This document shows positions 8,483 to 17,244 of a stretch of DNA of 40,409 bases, one piece after another (position 1 is the stretch's first letter; every line of letters starts with the position of its first letter). The notes under the pieces are model-generated. The model was not told where the DNA came from and made no database searches. It saw nothing but the letters and a program-made list of their open reading frames with translations. The DNA is from Myxococcota bacterium. GTDB lineage: Bacteria > Myxococcota_A > Polyangia > Polyangiales > JANWZI01. The translations under genes and the position numbers were made by a program. The stretch covers positions 1-40,409 of the forward strand of contig JANWZI010000027.1 in assembly GCA_025054695.1 (NCBI GenBank), in the 5' to 3' direction.

Positions 8483-10534
8483 TCACTCCTGAATCGTCAC
8501 TTCGACCCCTGGGCCCCGCACGGCGACCTGATAAAGTGGCCGGGGACGCCCCGGCTCGAACCGCACGACGAGCTCGGCGCGATCACCGTGGTTGAGCACA
8601 GAGGCTTGAGCCACACGGCCGTGGCTCGCGGCGATCGGGGCGGCCCGATCGAGTGCGAGCGCACCGACGATCTCGACCACGAATCCGTCCTCGGTGTCTC
8701 GTCCACGCAATCCCGTGACCGGTCGGCTCGTCCGCAGCAAATAGGCCCGTCCGCCGGGAACGCGTCGCGCGCCGAAGGTTTGCACGAGCGCCGACGGGGA
8801 CTCGCCGCTCGGCGCCACCTCCGCGTACGGAGAACCGGGCGGAATCGTGCCGGGAGGCGGGGGACGCACGGCATCGCGAATCGAGGGGAAAGTCGGCGCG
8901 GGAATCGGGCCCGGTTCGACGGCACCGAGCGAAGGGACGGTGGTGTGGGGTACCGACGGCCGCGGCGTGGCCAGGGCCGACGCCGACGACGCAGAAAGGT
9001 GCTGGGCGGGATGTTGCGCGCGGAGCGCGCCGCCAGCGCGGGCGACGTCGTGCGAAAGCGCGGTGGGGCTCGCGCTGCCGCCCGGTGGACGGAGCACGGT
9101 CGGCTCGGTCGCGAGCGGCGCGGCGGGCGAGGCCGAAGCGGGTACGGCTGGGTCCTGGGTTCGCTCTGCGGGCGGAGTCGCCGCGCGAGGCTCGGAGCCG
9201 TCGTCGCGGTCACGGACTTGCGCAGGGGCCCGCGTCGAGGAGGTCCCGAGCGCGTGTGCGAGACCGAGTACGCACAGCGCGCTCGCCAGCGCGGTCAGCA
9301 CGAGATGCCGCGCTCGCAGGCCGGCACGCGCGTCCTCCGTTGCGCGATCGCGGGATCTCGCATCGACACCAGACGGCAGACTCGTCGTGCGTCGAAGGCG
9401 GGCCGGCGGAGCGGAACGCAACCGCGCGCGCATCGCGTCAAGCCCACGCCTCGCCCCCACGCCAAGCCCACGCCCGAGCGCGACGAGCGCCCGGCGAAGC
9501 CGCGGTGCGAGCCGGAGCGCGAGCCCGACCGCGAATGCTCCGAACCGGCGCGCCCATCGCGCGAGCATTCGAGCCCCGCGGCGGGACGACCGAACCAGCG
9601 CATCCAACGCCACCGCGCCCGGCGCGACCGGCGGTGCGACATCGTCGATGCGTCCGTCGCGCCCTTCGAGCGGAATCCTCCCGCCCGCACGTTCCCGCGG
9701 TTCGACGTCGCAGGGCGAGACGTGAACGTCGGGCAGGGCATGCGCCGACCCGGCCATTGACGTCGATGCGTCGACCGCGCCGTCCCGCGGGGCGTCGGCG
9801 TCTGCCCGTTCGCGTGCCTCCCACCGCTCCTCGTCGAGGATCCAGCGCGGAGGCTCGGTGTCGCGAAGCGTGGTTTCGGCCGCCGACGAGGTCGTTGCCC
9901 CAAGGCCGTCCTGCTCGCATCGCGGCTCGAGCGCGACGTCGAGCAGCAGTCGGGGAACGTCGCCGTCGACCACGACGTCCACGTTCTGCAGCGAGCCTCG
10001 GCGACCCAGCGCGTCGAGGCGCACGGCCGTACGGAGTCGGAGAAAGGGAAGCTCCTGCTCGACGAGAAGACCGTCGTCGTCCTGATGAACCAACCGGCCC
10101 ACGATCGGGCTCGCGACGCCGTCGAGCCGCAACTCGAGGACGGGGCTCGGCCCCTCTCGGAGCGGCCGCAGCGCGGTCGGAGGCGGAGGAACGTACGTCT
10201 CGCCGACGACGAGCCTGCGGATCGCGTGCTCGGCGCGCGGATCGAGCGTCACGAATCGCAGACCGAATTCGGCCAGATGCGTATCGCGCTCGTGGGCCCA
10301 GACGACCTCGGCGTCCGCCTCGACGTCGGTATCCTCGAGCATGAAGCGGCAGCGCATCCGCGAGCCGACCTCCGGCAGGATCGCGGCGCGCATCGACAGG
10401 CCGCCGAGCCCCAGGTCGCGCGCGTCCGCTTCGAACGGCAAGCCCGAGTCCGCCGCGCCGACCTCGACCAGTACGTCGAGTGGCACGCGTCGCCCCCCCG
10501 AGGTCCTTCGTTCCATGCCCGTCGTCGTCTGCAT
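8483..10534 (-). CDS. PilZ - transmembrane - AMIN domain protein
   Basis: A 683-residue predicted single-pass inner-membrane protein. Residues 7-110 form a PilZ-like domain with ERRTSGGRR (the arginine motif) and DLGLGG at 40-45, close to the D/N-x-S-x-x-G c-di-GMP motif with Gly for Ser. A second PilZ-like segment may follow (PVLELRLDGV to about residue 210). A long low-complexity Arg/Ala/Pro linker leads to one hydrophobic helix near 405-428. After a Pro/Ser/Thr-rich stretch, the last 90 residues (GGRAYLLRTSRPV to GPGVEVTIQE) look like an AMIN domain, which binds peptidoglycan or secretin complexes in the periplasm. The ATG at 10534 has GGAGG five bases upstream; the open frame continues to 10840 but overlaps the divergent protease gene. 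It may link c-di-GMP to the envelope (inference). Confidence 0.75.
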   Translation of the reverse strand: MQTTTGMERRTSGGRRVPLDVLVEVGAADSGLPFEADARDLGLGGLSMRAAILPEVGSRMRCRFMLEDTDVEADAEVVWAHERDTHLAEFGLRFVTLDPRAEHAIRRLVVGETYVPPPPTALRPLREGPSPVLELRLDGVASPIVGRLVHQDDDGLLVEQELPFLRLRTAVRLDALGRRGSLQNVDVVVDGDVPRLLLDVALEPRCEQDGLGATTSSAAETTLRDTEPPRWILDEERWEARERADADAPRDGAVDASTSMAGSAHALPDVHVSPCDVEPRERAGGRIPLEGRDGRIDDVAPPVAPGAVALDALVRSSRRGARMLARWARRFGAFAVGLALRLAPRLRRALVALGRGLGVGARRGLDAMRARLRSAPPARLRRTTSLPSGVDARSRDRATEDARAGLRARHLVLTALASALCVLGLAHALGTSSTRAPAQVRDRDDGSEPRAATPPAERTQDPAVPASASPAAPLATEPTVLRPPGGSASPTALSHDVARAGGALRAQHPAQHLSASSASALATPRPSVPHTTVPSLGAVEPGPIPAPTFPSIRDAVRPPPPGTIPPGSPYAEVAPSGESPSALVQTFGARRVPGGRAYLLRTSRPVTGLRGRDTEDGFVVEIVGALALDRAAPIAASHGRVAQASVLNHGDRAELVVRFEPGRPRPLYQVAVRGPGVEVTIQE

Positions 10535-10539
10535 TCCGA

Positions 10540-10544
10540 CCTCC
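10540..10544 (-). promoter_or_regulatory. Ribosome binding site fixing the PilZ-AMIN start
   Basis: GGAGG on the minus strand, five bases before ATG 10534. It favours this start over the ATG at 10516, six codons further in. Confidence 0.6.
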
Positions 10545-10697
10545 GCGATGCGGTTCGAGCGAGCCCCAAGTGCGCGTCCCCGTCCACTTTTCGACGTGAC
10601 ACGCACCCGAGTCCGGGTCGGGGCGCGAGACCGACCCCGGGCCCGAACCCGCCCATCGGCCCTTGCGGCGCGCGACTCGTGCTGCGATTCGTGAGCC

Positions 10698-12068
10698 ATG
10701 CGGTTTGGCCACTTTGCCGATGGCACCAAGGGAAACAGCACTGCGCGCCCCGGTTTTCGGGCTGCTCGCTTCACACGAGCCGCGAGCTGGCTACTGGCCG
10801 GTGTCGTGATTGGCGCCGCGGTCAGCCCCGCGCTCGCCACGCCGGAGCGCGCAAGTCCCTACCGAAATCTCGGGACGCTGGCGCGCGCGCTCGTGCACGT
10901 CGAGGCGGCCTGGGTCGGCACACCCGACCAGGACCGACTCATCCGTGGGGCGCTCGATGGGCTCGCGGCGAGCCTCGATCCCCACAGCGACTACCTCGAC
11001 CCGGAGGAATATCGGATGCTCGAGGCCGACGCGCGGGGTCAGTTCGGAGGCGTGGGGCTCGAGATCGAGTCGCGCGACGGATGGCTCGTCGTGCTCGGCG
11101 TCTTCGAAGGCGCCCCTGCCGCGCGCGCGGGGCTGCTTCCGGGGGACCGACTGCTGCGGATCGACGGCGTCGACGCGCGCGACATGCGGCTCGTCGACGC
11201 CGTCCGCCGGATGCGGGGGGCGCCGGGCACTTCGGTGCGCGTCGTCGTTCGTCGCCCGGGGCAGGAGGCAGCCATCGAGCGTACGCTCGTCCGCGAGATC
11301 GTCCGCGTCCCGTCGGTTCGCTCGCGCCTGCTTTCCGATCGCACGCTGTACCTCGACGTCTCGACGTTCCAGGAGAGCACGGCGCGCGAGGTGCGCGACG
11401 CCCTCGATCGTGCCTTGAACCAGGCGAGCCGCGCGGGTGGTCTGCGCGGAATCCTTCTCGACCTACGGTCCAACGGGGGCGGGTTGCTCGACCAGGCCGT
11501 GCTCGTCGCCGACGAGTTCCTCGGCGCCGGTCCGGTCGTCCGCGTGCATGGCCGCGGGGGCCGCGCGATCGCCGAGCACGTCTCGCGCGACGCCGGCACG
11601 CGCCCCGACTGGCCGCTCGTCGTGCTCGTCGACGGCTACACGGCGAGCGCCGCCGAGATCCTCGCCGGCGCGCTCCGCGACCACGGCCGCGCGGTGCTCG
11701 TGGGCCGCCGCACGTGGGGCAAGGGCAGTGTCCAGAACGTGATCCCGCTGCCCGACGGTGGCGCGCTCAAGCTCACCGTCGCGCTCTACCGGACGCCCAC
11801 GGGCCGCGTCATCCAGGCGCGCGGCATCGAGCCCGACGTCGTGCTCGATGCGGTCGCCGCGCCCGATCCCTTCGTGCAGACGTCCGAGCAGGCCCTCGAC
11901 GGACACCTGGAGCCCGAGCCGGGCCTGGAACGCCCCCGTCCGGCGCTGCGCGTACCGCCGCCCGATCCTGATGCCGACGGAGCCTCGGCCGCGGCATTCC
12001 CCGACGACGCGGGCGCGCGCGCCGCGCACCGCATCCTGCGGGCGATTCTCGCCGCGCGCGGCCCGTGA
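10698..12068 (+). CDS. S41 family carboxy-terminal processing protease (CtpA/Prc-like)
   Basis: A 456-residue periplasmic or membrane-anchored serine protease. Residues 24-48 form a signal peptide or anchor (WLLAGVVIGAAVSPALA). A helical stretch ends in ASLDPHSDYLDPEEY, typical of Ctp enzymes. A PDZ domain follows at about 118-200 (GLEIESRDGWLVVLGVFEG, AGLLPGDRLLRIDG). The catalytic domain has DLRSNGGGLLDQA, nucleophile Ser317 in YTASAAE, and general base Lys342 in TWGKGSVQ. The Ser-Lys spacing of 25 residues equals that of known Ctp proteases. A Pro/Asp-rich tail follows, then a final Ala/Arg helix. Family members trim C-termini of envelope proteins or regulate peptidoglycan hydrolases. It is divergent from the PilZ-AMIN gene with 163 bp between starts. 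Confidence 0.92.
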   Translation: MRFGHFADGTKGNSTARPGFRAARFTRAASWLLAGVVIGAAVSPALATPERASPYRNLGTLARALVHVEAAWVGTPDQDRLIRGALDGLAASLDPHSDYLDPEEYRMLEADARGQFGGVGLEIESRDGWLVVLGVFEGAPAARAGLLPGDRLLRIDGVDARDMRLVDAVRRMRGAPGTSVRVVVRRPGQEAAIERTLVREIVRVPSVRSRLLSDRTLYLDVSTFQESTAREVRDALDRALNQASRAGGLRGILLDLRSNGGGLLDQAVLVADEFLGAGPVVRVHGRGGRAIAEHVSRDAGTRPDWPLVVLVDGYTASAAEILAGALRDHGRAVLVGRRTWGKGSVQNVIPLPDGGALKLTVALYRTPTGRVIQARGIEPDVVLDAVAAPDPFVQTSEQALDGHLEPEPGLERPRPALRVPPPDPDADGASAAAFPDDAGARAAHRILRAILAARGP

Positions 12069-12503
12069 CGTGCCGGCACGGGAGTCGCGCGTGCGCGACG
12101 TCCGCAGCCGACGCGGGGAGCTCGAGGTCGTCGCGCGGTTGCGCGCGGGCGGGTCCGAGCCCCCGCGCAGCTCGTGCGAGGTCCGCACCGCGAGACCCGG
12201 CACCGCTTTCGGCGAACGCGGCGATCTCGCCCACGAATCGAAAGCCGCGGACGGGCGGCGTCTCCCCGTGGACGTGCCCGTCGGCGACGACGCGCTCGAC
12301 CGGCGCCACGCTCATCTCATCGCTCGACGGCGACGACGAGGGACGCGGGCCAGGGTCGATGCCGGTCGAGTCACGACGGATCGCGCTGCCCCAGGGCGCC
12401 CAAGCCAGTTTCGAGCCCGAGTCGGAGTCCGCGCCCGCAGCCGCACGTCCGCTTTTTTGACCCTGCGACCGCTCTCGCCGATGGTGCGTGCGGAGGCCGG
12501 TCG
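12069..12503. other. Gap with no convincing gene; possible minus-strand remnant
   Basis: The 435-bp gap between the protease and kinase genes holds no clear gene. On the minus strand, a frame from ATG 12315 has coding-like G/C third positions for its first ~36 codons (33 of 36) and reads MSVAPVERVVADGHVHG, which I do not recognise. It then runs antisense into the protease gene without a stop until 11809 and has no good ribosome binding site. It may be a gene remnant or chance. A short NCCGAG-type remnant lies at 12411-12432. Confidence 0.4.
12492..12496 (+). promoter_or_regulatory. Ribosome binding site fixing the kinase start
   Basis: GGAGG seven bases before ATG 12504. It excludes the longer open frame that starts at 12174. 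Confidence 0.6.
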
Positions 12504-13466
12504 ATGGCGGGCGCGGAGCGCGCGGACCTGGTGGGAGCCGTTCTCGACGGCCGATGGCGCCTCGGCGAACCGCTGGGAACCGGAGGAACGGGGGTCGTCT
12601 TCGAGGCGACCGACCTCGACGACGGAGCGGCCGTGGTCGTCAAGACCATGCGCCCGGCCTTCGCGCACGATCCGGACCTGTGCCGCCGGCTGCGCCGCGA
12701 GGCCGAGGTCGCCCGCACCGTGGGGCACCCGGGCATCGTGCCCGTGCTCGCGGAGGGAACGCTCGCGGACGGTTCGCCGTACGTCGTGATGCAGCGGATC
12801 GTCGGGGAAAGCCTCGGGCGATTGTTGCTGCGACACGGCCCGCTCGAGGAGCCGGTGGCCGCGCTGCTCGGGATGCGGATCGCCTCGATCCTGCACGCTG
12901 TGCACGCGCGCGGCTACGTGCACCGCGATCTTAAACCCGAGCACGTGCTCGTCGGCATCGGCCCGCAGGGTCTGCTCGAGGTCTACCTGATCGACTTCGG
13001 CGTGTGCGCCGCACCGACCGCCCCAGCCGACGAGCGTCACCGCGAACGGGGCCGCGTGTACGGGACGCCCACGTACGTCTCGCCCGAGCAGGCGATGGGG
13101 GATCCGGACGTCGACGGACGCGCGGACGTCTTCGGGCTGGGCGTCGTGATGTTCGAGGCGCTCACGGGTCGCGTGCCGTTCACGGCGCCGAACGTGGCGT
13201 CGCTGCTGCGCCGTATCATCCGCGAGGACGCGCCGCGCCTGGGGCTCGTCGCGCCGTGGATCAGCCGCGAGATGGACGAGATCGTCTCGCGGTGCCTGGC
13301 GCGCGTGCGCGAGCAGCGCATGCCGTCGATGCGCGCCGTCGCGCGCGCGATGGCGCCGCTCGTCTCCGACCGGCTCGAAGCGGCCGCGCGGCTCGGCCGG
13401 CGCCTCGGCGCACGCGCGGTGCCCTACGACGCGATGCCCACGCCCCTCGCCGAAGCGGCAGCGTGA
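12504..13466 (+). CDS. Serine/threonine protein kinase (Hanks type), soluble
   Basis: A 320-residue kinase consisting almost only of the catalytic domain. The Gly-rich loop is GTGGTGVVFEA and the ATP Lys is Lys47 (VVVKTM). The catalytic loop is HRDLKPEH at 140-147; His replaces the usual Asn that binds magnesium (HRDLKPEN), so activity may be altered. DFG begins at Asp164, and the activation segment ends GTPTYVSPEQA. RADVFGLGVVMFEALTGRVPF and a C-terminal Arg (CLARVREQR) complete the lobe. No transmembrane helix or sensor domain follows. The gene sits alone, 381 bp upstream of the sixA-like gene with a repeat array between. Substrates cannot be told. Confidence 0.9.
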   Translation: MAGAERADLVGAVLDGRWRLGEPLGTGGTGVVFEATDLDDGAAVVVKTMRPAFAHDPDLCRRLRREAEVARTVGHPGIVPVLAEGTLADGSPYVVMQRIVGESLGRLLLRHGPLEEPVAALLGMRIASILHAVHARGYVHRDLKPEHVLVGIGPQGLLEVYLIDFGVCAAPTAPADERHRERGRVYGTPTYVSPEQAMGDPDVDGRADVFGLGVVMFEALTGRVPFTAPNVASLLRRIIREDAPRLGLVAPWISREMDEIVSRCLARVREQRMPSMRAVARAMAPLVSDRLEAAARLGRRLGARAVPYDAMPTPLAEAAA

Positions 13467-13578
13467 CGGCGGCGCTCGCTCGGCTCGGGCGCGCGCGCGA
13501 TTCCGGCTCGCGCCCTCCGTCGAACTTCCTGCGTCGGAAGGGTTGGTCCAGTACGGCCTCGGGCACCAATCCGTCCCC

Positions 13579-13689
13579 GACTCGGAACCGGGCTCGGGCT
13601 CGGACTCCGACTCGGACTCGGTCTCGGGCTCGAGCTCGGACTCGCCAGCGGAAGCAGGTTCTCAGTCGGAATCGGGTTCCGACTCGCAG
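13579..13689. repeat. CTCGGN hexamer array, locus D (tandem gap)
   Basis: About 18 imperfect CTCGGN units on the plus strand, degenerate in the second half. It lies in the 382-bp gap between the kinase and the SixA-like phosphatase, both on the plus strand. The rest of that gap shows no gene and no clear promoter. Confidence 0.8.
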
Positions 13690-13848
13690 TACCCCTCGAC
13701 GACATCCATGCACGTGATCGGCGCGGTGACCCGAGCTCGGATTTGGGTCCGGTGTCCAGCCTCCTCCGATGCATCCAGTGCTGCGACGCCTGCCGTCCAT
13801 TCGAGCCCGCGCCGACGCGGCGTTCCGGCGTGATACAAAACCCTCGTC

Positions 13849-14340
13849 GTGGTGCAGGTGCTGCTCGTACGACACGGCGCGGCCATCGACGGGGCGGCGG
13901 CTCCGTCGGACGCCGAGCGCTGGCTCCTACCCGACGGACGGCGCCGCGTGCGCGAAGTGGCTCGCGTGCTTGCCGCTCGAGGCGTCGGCGCCACGCACCT
14001 GTACACGAGCCCGCTTGTACGCGCCGTGCAGACGGCGGAGATCCTCGCAGCGGCGCTCGAGCCCGAAGCCGTGGTCGTGCATCCGCCGCTCGCCGGCGGG
14101 ACGACGGCGGGGGCGCTGGCGCCGGTCGAGCGCGCGCAGGACGGCGAGACCGTCGTCCTCGTCGGACACGAGCCCCTGTTGCGGGCGATGGCGGCACGCC
14201 TGACGGGCTTCGATCATTTTCCTGGCCTCCGTCCCGGCGCCGTCTGTGCGATCGGCTGGCGAGACGGGACCGGTTCCTTTCGTTGGATGATCGACCCGCG
14301 CACGCTCGCCGTGATCGATACCCTCGACGGCGTGGACTGA
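13849..14340 (+). CDS. SixA-like histidine phosphatase family protein
   Basis: A 163-residue phosphatase of the histidine-phosphatase (phosphoglycerate mutase-like) superfamily, closest in size and layout to SixA, which dephosphorylates phosphohistidine on phosphotransfer proteins. The catalytic motif LLVRHGAA puts the phospho-acceptor at His9. ATHLYTSPLVRAVQTAEIL carries the second phosphate-binding Arg, and VLVGHEPLLR the second catalytic His. The length fits SixA (about 160). Two adjacent GTG codons (13849 and 13852) are possible starts; neither has a strong ribosome binding site. No histidine kinase or phosphotransfer protein is nearby, so the target is unknown. Confidence 0.85.
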   Translation: MVQVLLVRHGAAIDGAAAPSDAERWLLPDGRRRVREVARVLAARGVGATHLYTSPLVRAVQTAEILAAALEPEAVVVHPPLAGGTTAGALAPVERAQDGETVVLVGHEPLLRAMAARLTGFDHFPGLRPGAVCAIGWRDGTGSFRWMIDPRTLAVIDTLDGVD

Positions 14341-14382
14341 CGGCGGCGGTCACGTTGCTCGACGTTGCCGACGGCTGAAGCG

Positions 14383-14459
14383 AGCTCGGGCCCGAGGCCG
14401 AGTCGGAGTCCGGGGCCGAGCCCGAGTCCGAGCCCGAGACAGAAACCGAGTCCGAGTTT
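14383..14459. repeat. NCCGAG hexamer array, locus E (convergent gap)
   Basis: About 12 units of the same element in the opposite orientation (NCCGAG on the plus strand). It lies in the 240-bp convergent gap between the SixA-like gene and the membrane TPR gene. Confidence 0.8.
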
Positions 14460-14580
14460 GAACCGCCATGAACCAACCTGACTCCCGCTGTGAGAGTCGT
14501 CGCGTCCCGCGGGCGCCCAAGCGAAAGCCAGGACACGAGCGCAATGTGCAGCCGATCCGGAACCCGAGCTCGAAGCGTTC

Positions 14581-15822
14581 CTACCCGCGCCTCGGCGAGC
14601 CGCCGCGGCTCCCCATGCTCGTCGCCGCCCGGTCCATACGCGCAAGGTTCAGACGGGGGGCCGGATCGCCGGGATCGAGATCGCGCGCGCGTTCGAACGC
14701 ACGACGCGCCTCCTCGCGGGCGCCGAGCGCGAGCAGCGCGGCTCCGAGCCCGTTGTGCGCGGCGGCGAGCGCCGGAGCGCGCGCGATGGCCTGGCGGTAG
14801 GCCGCCTCGGCCGCCACGGACTGCCCGTCGAGCAGCAACGCATGGCCGAGCTTGAGCCAGCTCGCGGCGTCGGCGTCTTCGCGCGCGAGCGCCTCGCGAT
14901 AGGCGGCCAGCGCCTCCTGGATGCGGCCCGCATCGCGGTACAGGTCACCCAGTCCGAGCAACGGCTCGGCGTCCCCGGGCGCCAGTTCGGCTGCACGCCG
15001 CAGGGCGTGGACCGCCGCCTCCGACCGGTCGAGCGCCGCGAGGGCGAGTCCACGTCCGAGCCACGCATCGGCGCGCGATGGAGCCAGCGCCAGTGCCGCC
15101 TCGAACGCGCGCAGCGCCTGCTCGTGCCGATTCGCGAGCCGGTGCAGGCGGCCAAGATTGACCAGCGGAACGGGGTCGACCGGCGCGAGCTCTCGAGCAC
15201 GCTCGTAGGCCGCGATGGCCCCCTGCACGTTCCCCACCCCCTCGCGCGCGATGCCGAGCGCGTTGTGGACCGCCGCGACCGACGGCTCGATCCGCGCGAG
15301 CCGCTCGAGCCATTCGAGGGCCTGAGGGGCTCGCCGCAGGTCGAGCGCGATGTCCGCGGCGAGCAACAACGCACGGGGCGAATCGGGGTCGAGTCGCAAC
15401 GCGGCCCGAGCGTGATCGAGCGCTGACTCGAGGTCGGTCTGCCGGCGCGCGATCTCGGCCGCGAGCACGCGAAGCGGGGCCGTCCAGCCACCCGCCTCAC
15501 GCCGCGCGACCTCGAGACGACGGCCCGCGTGAACGAGATCGCCGCGCTGAAGGGCCTCGATGGCGAGCGCCTCGTTCCATAGCGCCCGGGCTCGACGCCC
15601 CCCTACCCCGGACGAGACGAGCGACTCGAGTCGGTCCGCCGCGCTGGACGCGCGAAGCCGATCGATTCGTGGCGCCTCCGCGAGCGGAGCCCGAAGCCGT
15701 GCCTCGGCTTCGTCGAGCGCCCTTCGGATGGAGACGCCTCGCCATGCGTCATGCGCGAGGGCGATCCCCACGGCCCCGCAGACCGCGAGGCCACCGAGCA
15801 CGAGCACGCGACGAGCGCGCAT
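14581..15822 (-). CDS. Membrane-anchored tetratricopeptide repeat protein
   Basis: A 413-residue protein with an N-terminal signal anchor (residues 5-23, VLVLGGLAVCGAVGIALAH) followed by a periplasmic helical-repeat domain. From about residue 105 there are roughly eight TPR units with the usual pattern, for example ALDHARAALRLDPDSPRAL, AIAAYERARELAPVDPVPL and ALRAFEAALALAPSRADAW. TPR arrays act as protein-binding scaffolds; the partner is unknown. The frame is open to 16812, but that region is antisense to the lipoprotein gene. ATG 15822 just before MRARRVLVLGG gives a normal membrane anchor. The start is divergent from the lipoprotein gene at 15971. Confidence 0.85.
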   Translation of the reverse strand: MRARRVLVLGGLAVCGAVGIALAHDAWRGVSIRRALDEAEARLRAPLAEAPRIDRLRASSAADRLESLVSSGVGGRRARALWNEALAIEALQRGDLVHAGRRLEVARREAGGWTAPLRVLAAEIARRQTDLESALDHARAALRLDPDSPRALLLAADIALDLRRAPQALEWLERLARIEPSVAAVHNALGIAREGVGNVQGAIAAYERARELAPVDPVPLVNLGRLHRLANRHEQALRAFEAALALAPSRADAWLGRGLALAALDRSEAAVHALRRAAELAPGDAEPLLGLGDLYRDAGRIQEALAAYREALAREDADAASWLKLGHALLLDGQSVAAEAAYRQAIARAPALAAAHNGLGAALLALGAREEARRAFERARDLDPGDPAPRLNLARMDRAATSMGSRGGSPRRG

Positions 15823-15970
15823 GCCCGCAGGCTCGGAACGGACCGTGTTCCCGTCAAGTTTCCGCTTGCGTCTCGCGATGGAAGCAACCGCTGCTCGTCG
15901 ATGCCCCCGCGCCCGCCCCGTCCCGGGTGCCGTAGCGCGGCGGTGCGAAGAAGAGATATGCTGATGGTGC

Positions 15971-17047
15971 ATGCGGCTGGCCACGACGTTGGCGGCGCTG
16001 CCGCTGCTCGCAGGCTGCGCGTCGGGCGGAAGCGGCTCACGGGATGCAGGCCGCTCGGGAAGCGACGGCACCGTGGACGGCCCGTTGCGCGACGGACCCG
16101 CGACGGACGGCCGGACCGACGCGAGCCCCGCCGACGCGATGCGAATGGACGTCATGGTGATGACTGATGCCGGCGATCCATGCGGGGACGTGCGCTGTGG
16201 CCCGTTCGAGCGTTGCAACCGGATGCTCCGGATCTGCGAGCCGTACCCCGAGTGCCTCGCGCCGACCGATTGCGGCCCGGGCGAGGTCTGTCGCCACCGT
16301 TTCTGCTTGCCGTCGGGCGCGGATCCCGACGGCGACGGAGTGACGGCCGCCACCGACTGCGACGAGACCAATCCGGCGATCTCGCCGTCCGCGACGGAAG
16401 TGTGCAACGGCACGGACGACGACTGCGACGGAAGGGCCGACGATGGCGATCCGGGGCTGCTATGCGCGGGTGATCCGGCAGGCGGCATCTGCATTTCGGG
16501 GCGTTGCGGCTGTCCGACGGGACTGTTCGATCTCGACCGCAATCCGACCAACGGCTGCGAGTGCATGGCCAGCCCCGCGGTGGACACGGGCACGAGTTGC
16601 GCCGGCGCCATCGATGTCGGAACGCTTTCGGACGTGGGACAGACCGCGACCGTGAGCGGCAACGTCCTGCCGCCCGAGCGCGAGGTCTGGTACCGCTTCC
16701 GCGCCACCGACGCGCCCGACTCCGACTGCGACCGCTTCCACGTGCGCGTGCAGTTCCGCGTCAATCCGAGCGACGCGTACGCGTTCACGGTATTTCGCGG
16801 GAGCTGCGACATGGCCGCGTGCGACGGCGCGATGCTCTACACGCAGTACGACTGGGCGACCGATTTCCGCAACGCTGCCTCCGGAACGGGCGAGTGTCCC
16901 TGTCGACCGGAGCCCGCCTCTCCCGGCAACAACTTCTGTCGCGACAATTCCGCCGATTTCTTCGTGCGCGTACGGCGCCGGCCCGGCACGCCCCTCGCCT
17001 GCGACGGCTACGTCCTCGAGCTGACCAACGGCGTCTACCGCACCTGA
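15971..17047 (+). CDS. Secreted lipoprotein with a MopE-type metal-binding motif
   Basis: A 358-residue predicted lipoprotein. The signal peptide ends in the lipobox LLAGC with Cys16 as the lipidated residue. A Gly/Asp/Ala-rich linker follows, then a Cys-rich segment (CGDVRCGPFERCNRMLRIC, CGPGEVCRHRFC). Residues 117-155 carry the putative metal-binding repeat DPDGDGVTAATDCDE and ATEVCNGTDDDCDG, found in MopE-related proteins and common in myxobacterial surface proteins. The C-terminal 160 residues, from about CAGAIDVGTLSDVGQTATV, look like a beta-rich domain with paired cysteines; I do not recognise it. It probably sits on the outer membrane. The function is unknown. Convergent with the radical SAM gene, with array F between. 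Confidence 0.8.
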   Translation: MRLATTLAALPLLAGCASGGSGSRDAGRSGSDGTVDGPLRDGPATDGRTDASPADAMRMDVMVMTDAGDPCGDVRCGPFERCNRMLRICEPYPECLAPTDCGPGEVCRHRFCLPSGADPDGDGVTAATDCDETNPAISPSATEVCNGTDDDCDGRADDGDPGLLCAGDPAGGICISGRCGCPTGLFDLDRNPTNGCECMASPAVDTGTSCAGAIDVGTLSDVGQTATVSGNVLPPEREVWYRFRATDAPDSDCDRFHVRVQFRVNPSDAYAFTVFRGSCDMAACDGAMLYTQYDWATDFRNAASGTGECPCRPEPASPGNNFCRDNSADFFVRVRRRPGTPLACDGYVLELTNGVYRT

Positions 17048-17088
17048 ACGCGTCGACCGCGTGGATCGACGACGCCAGTGCGCCTTTC

Positions 17089-17192
17089 GAGAGCGAGATC
17101 GAGACCGAGGCCGAACTCGAGGACGAGACCGAGCCTGCGTCCGAGTCCGAGACGGAGTCCGAGTCCGAATCCGAGCCCGAGGCCGAGCCGGG
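17089..17192. repeat. NCCGAG hexamer array, locus F (convergent gap)
   Basis: About 17 imperfect NCCGAG units on the plus strand, in the 197-bp convergent gap between the lipoprotein and radical SAM genes. It occupies more than half of the gap. Confidence 0.85.
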
Positions 17193-17244
17193 CCGATGAT
17201 CGGAATACGGCCGTCGGTGCCGTCGAGCGACGCGATCGACGAGG

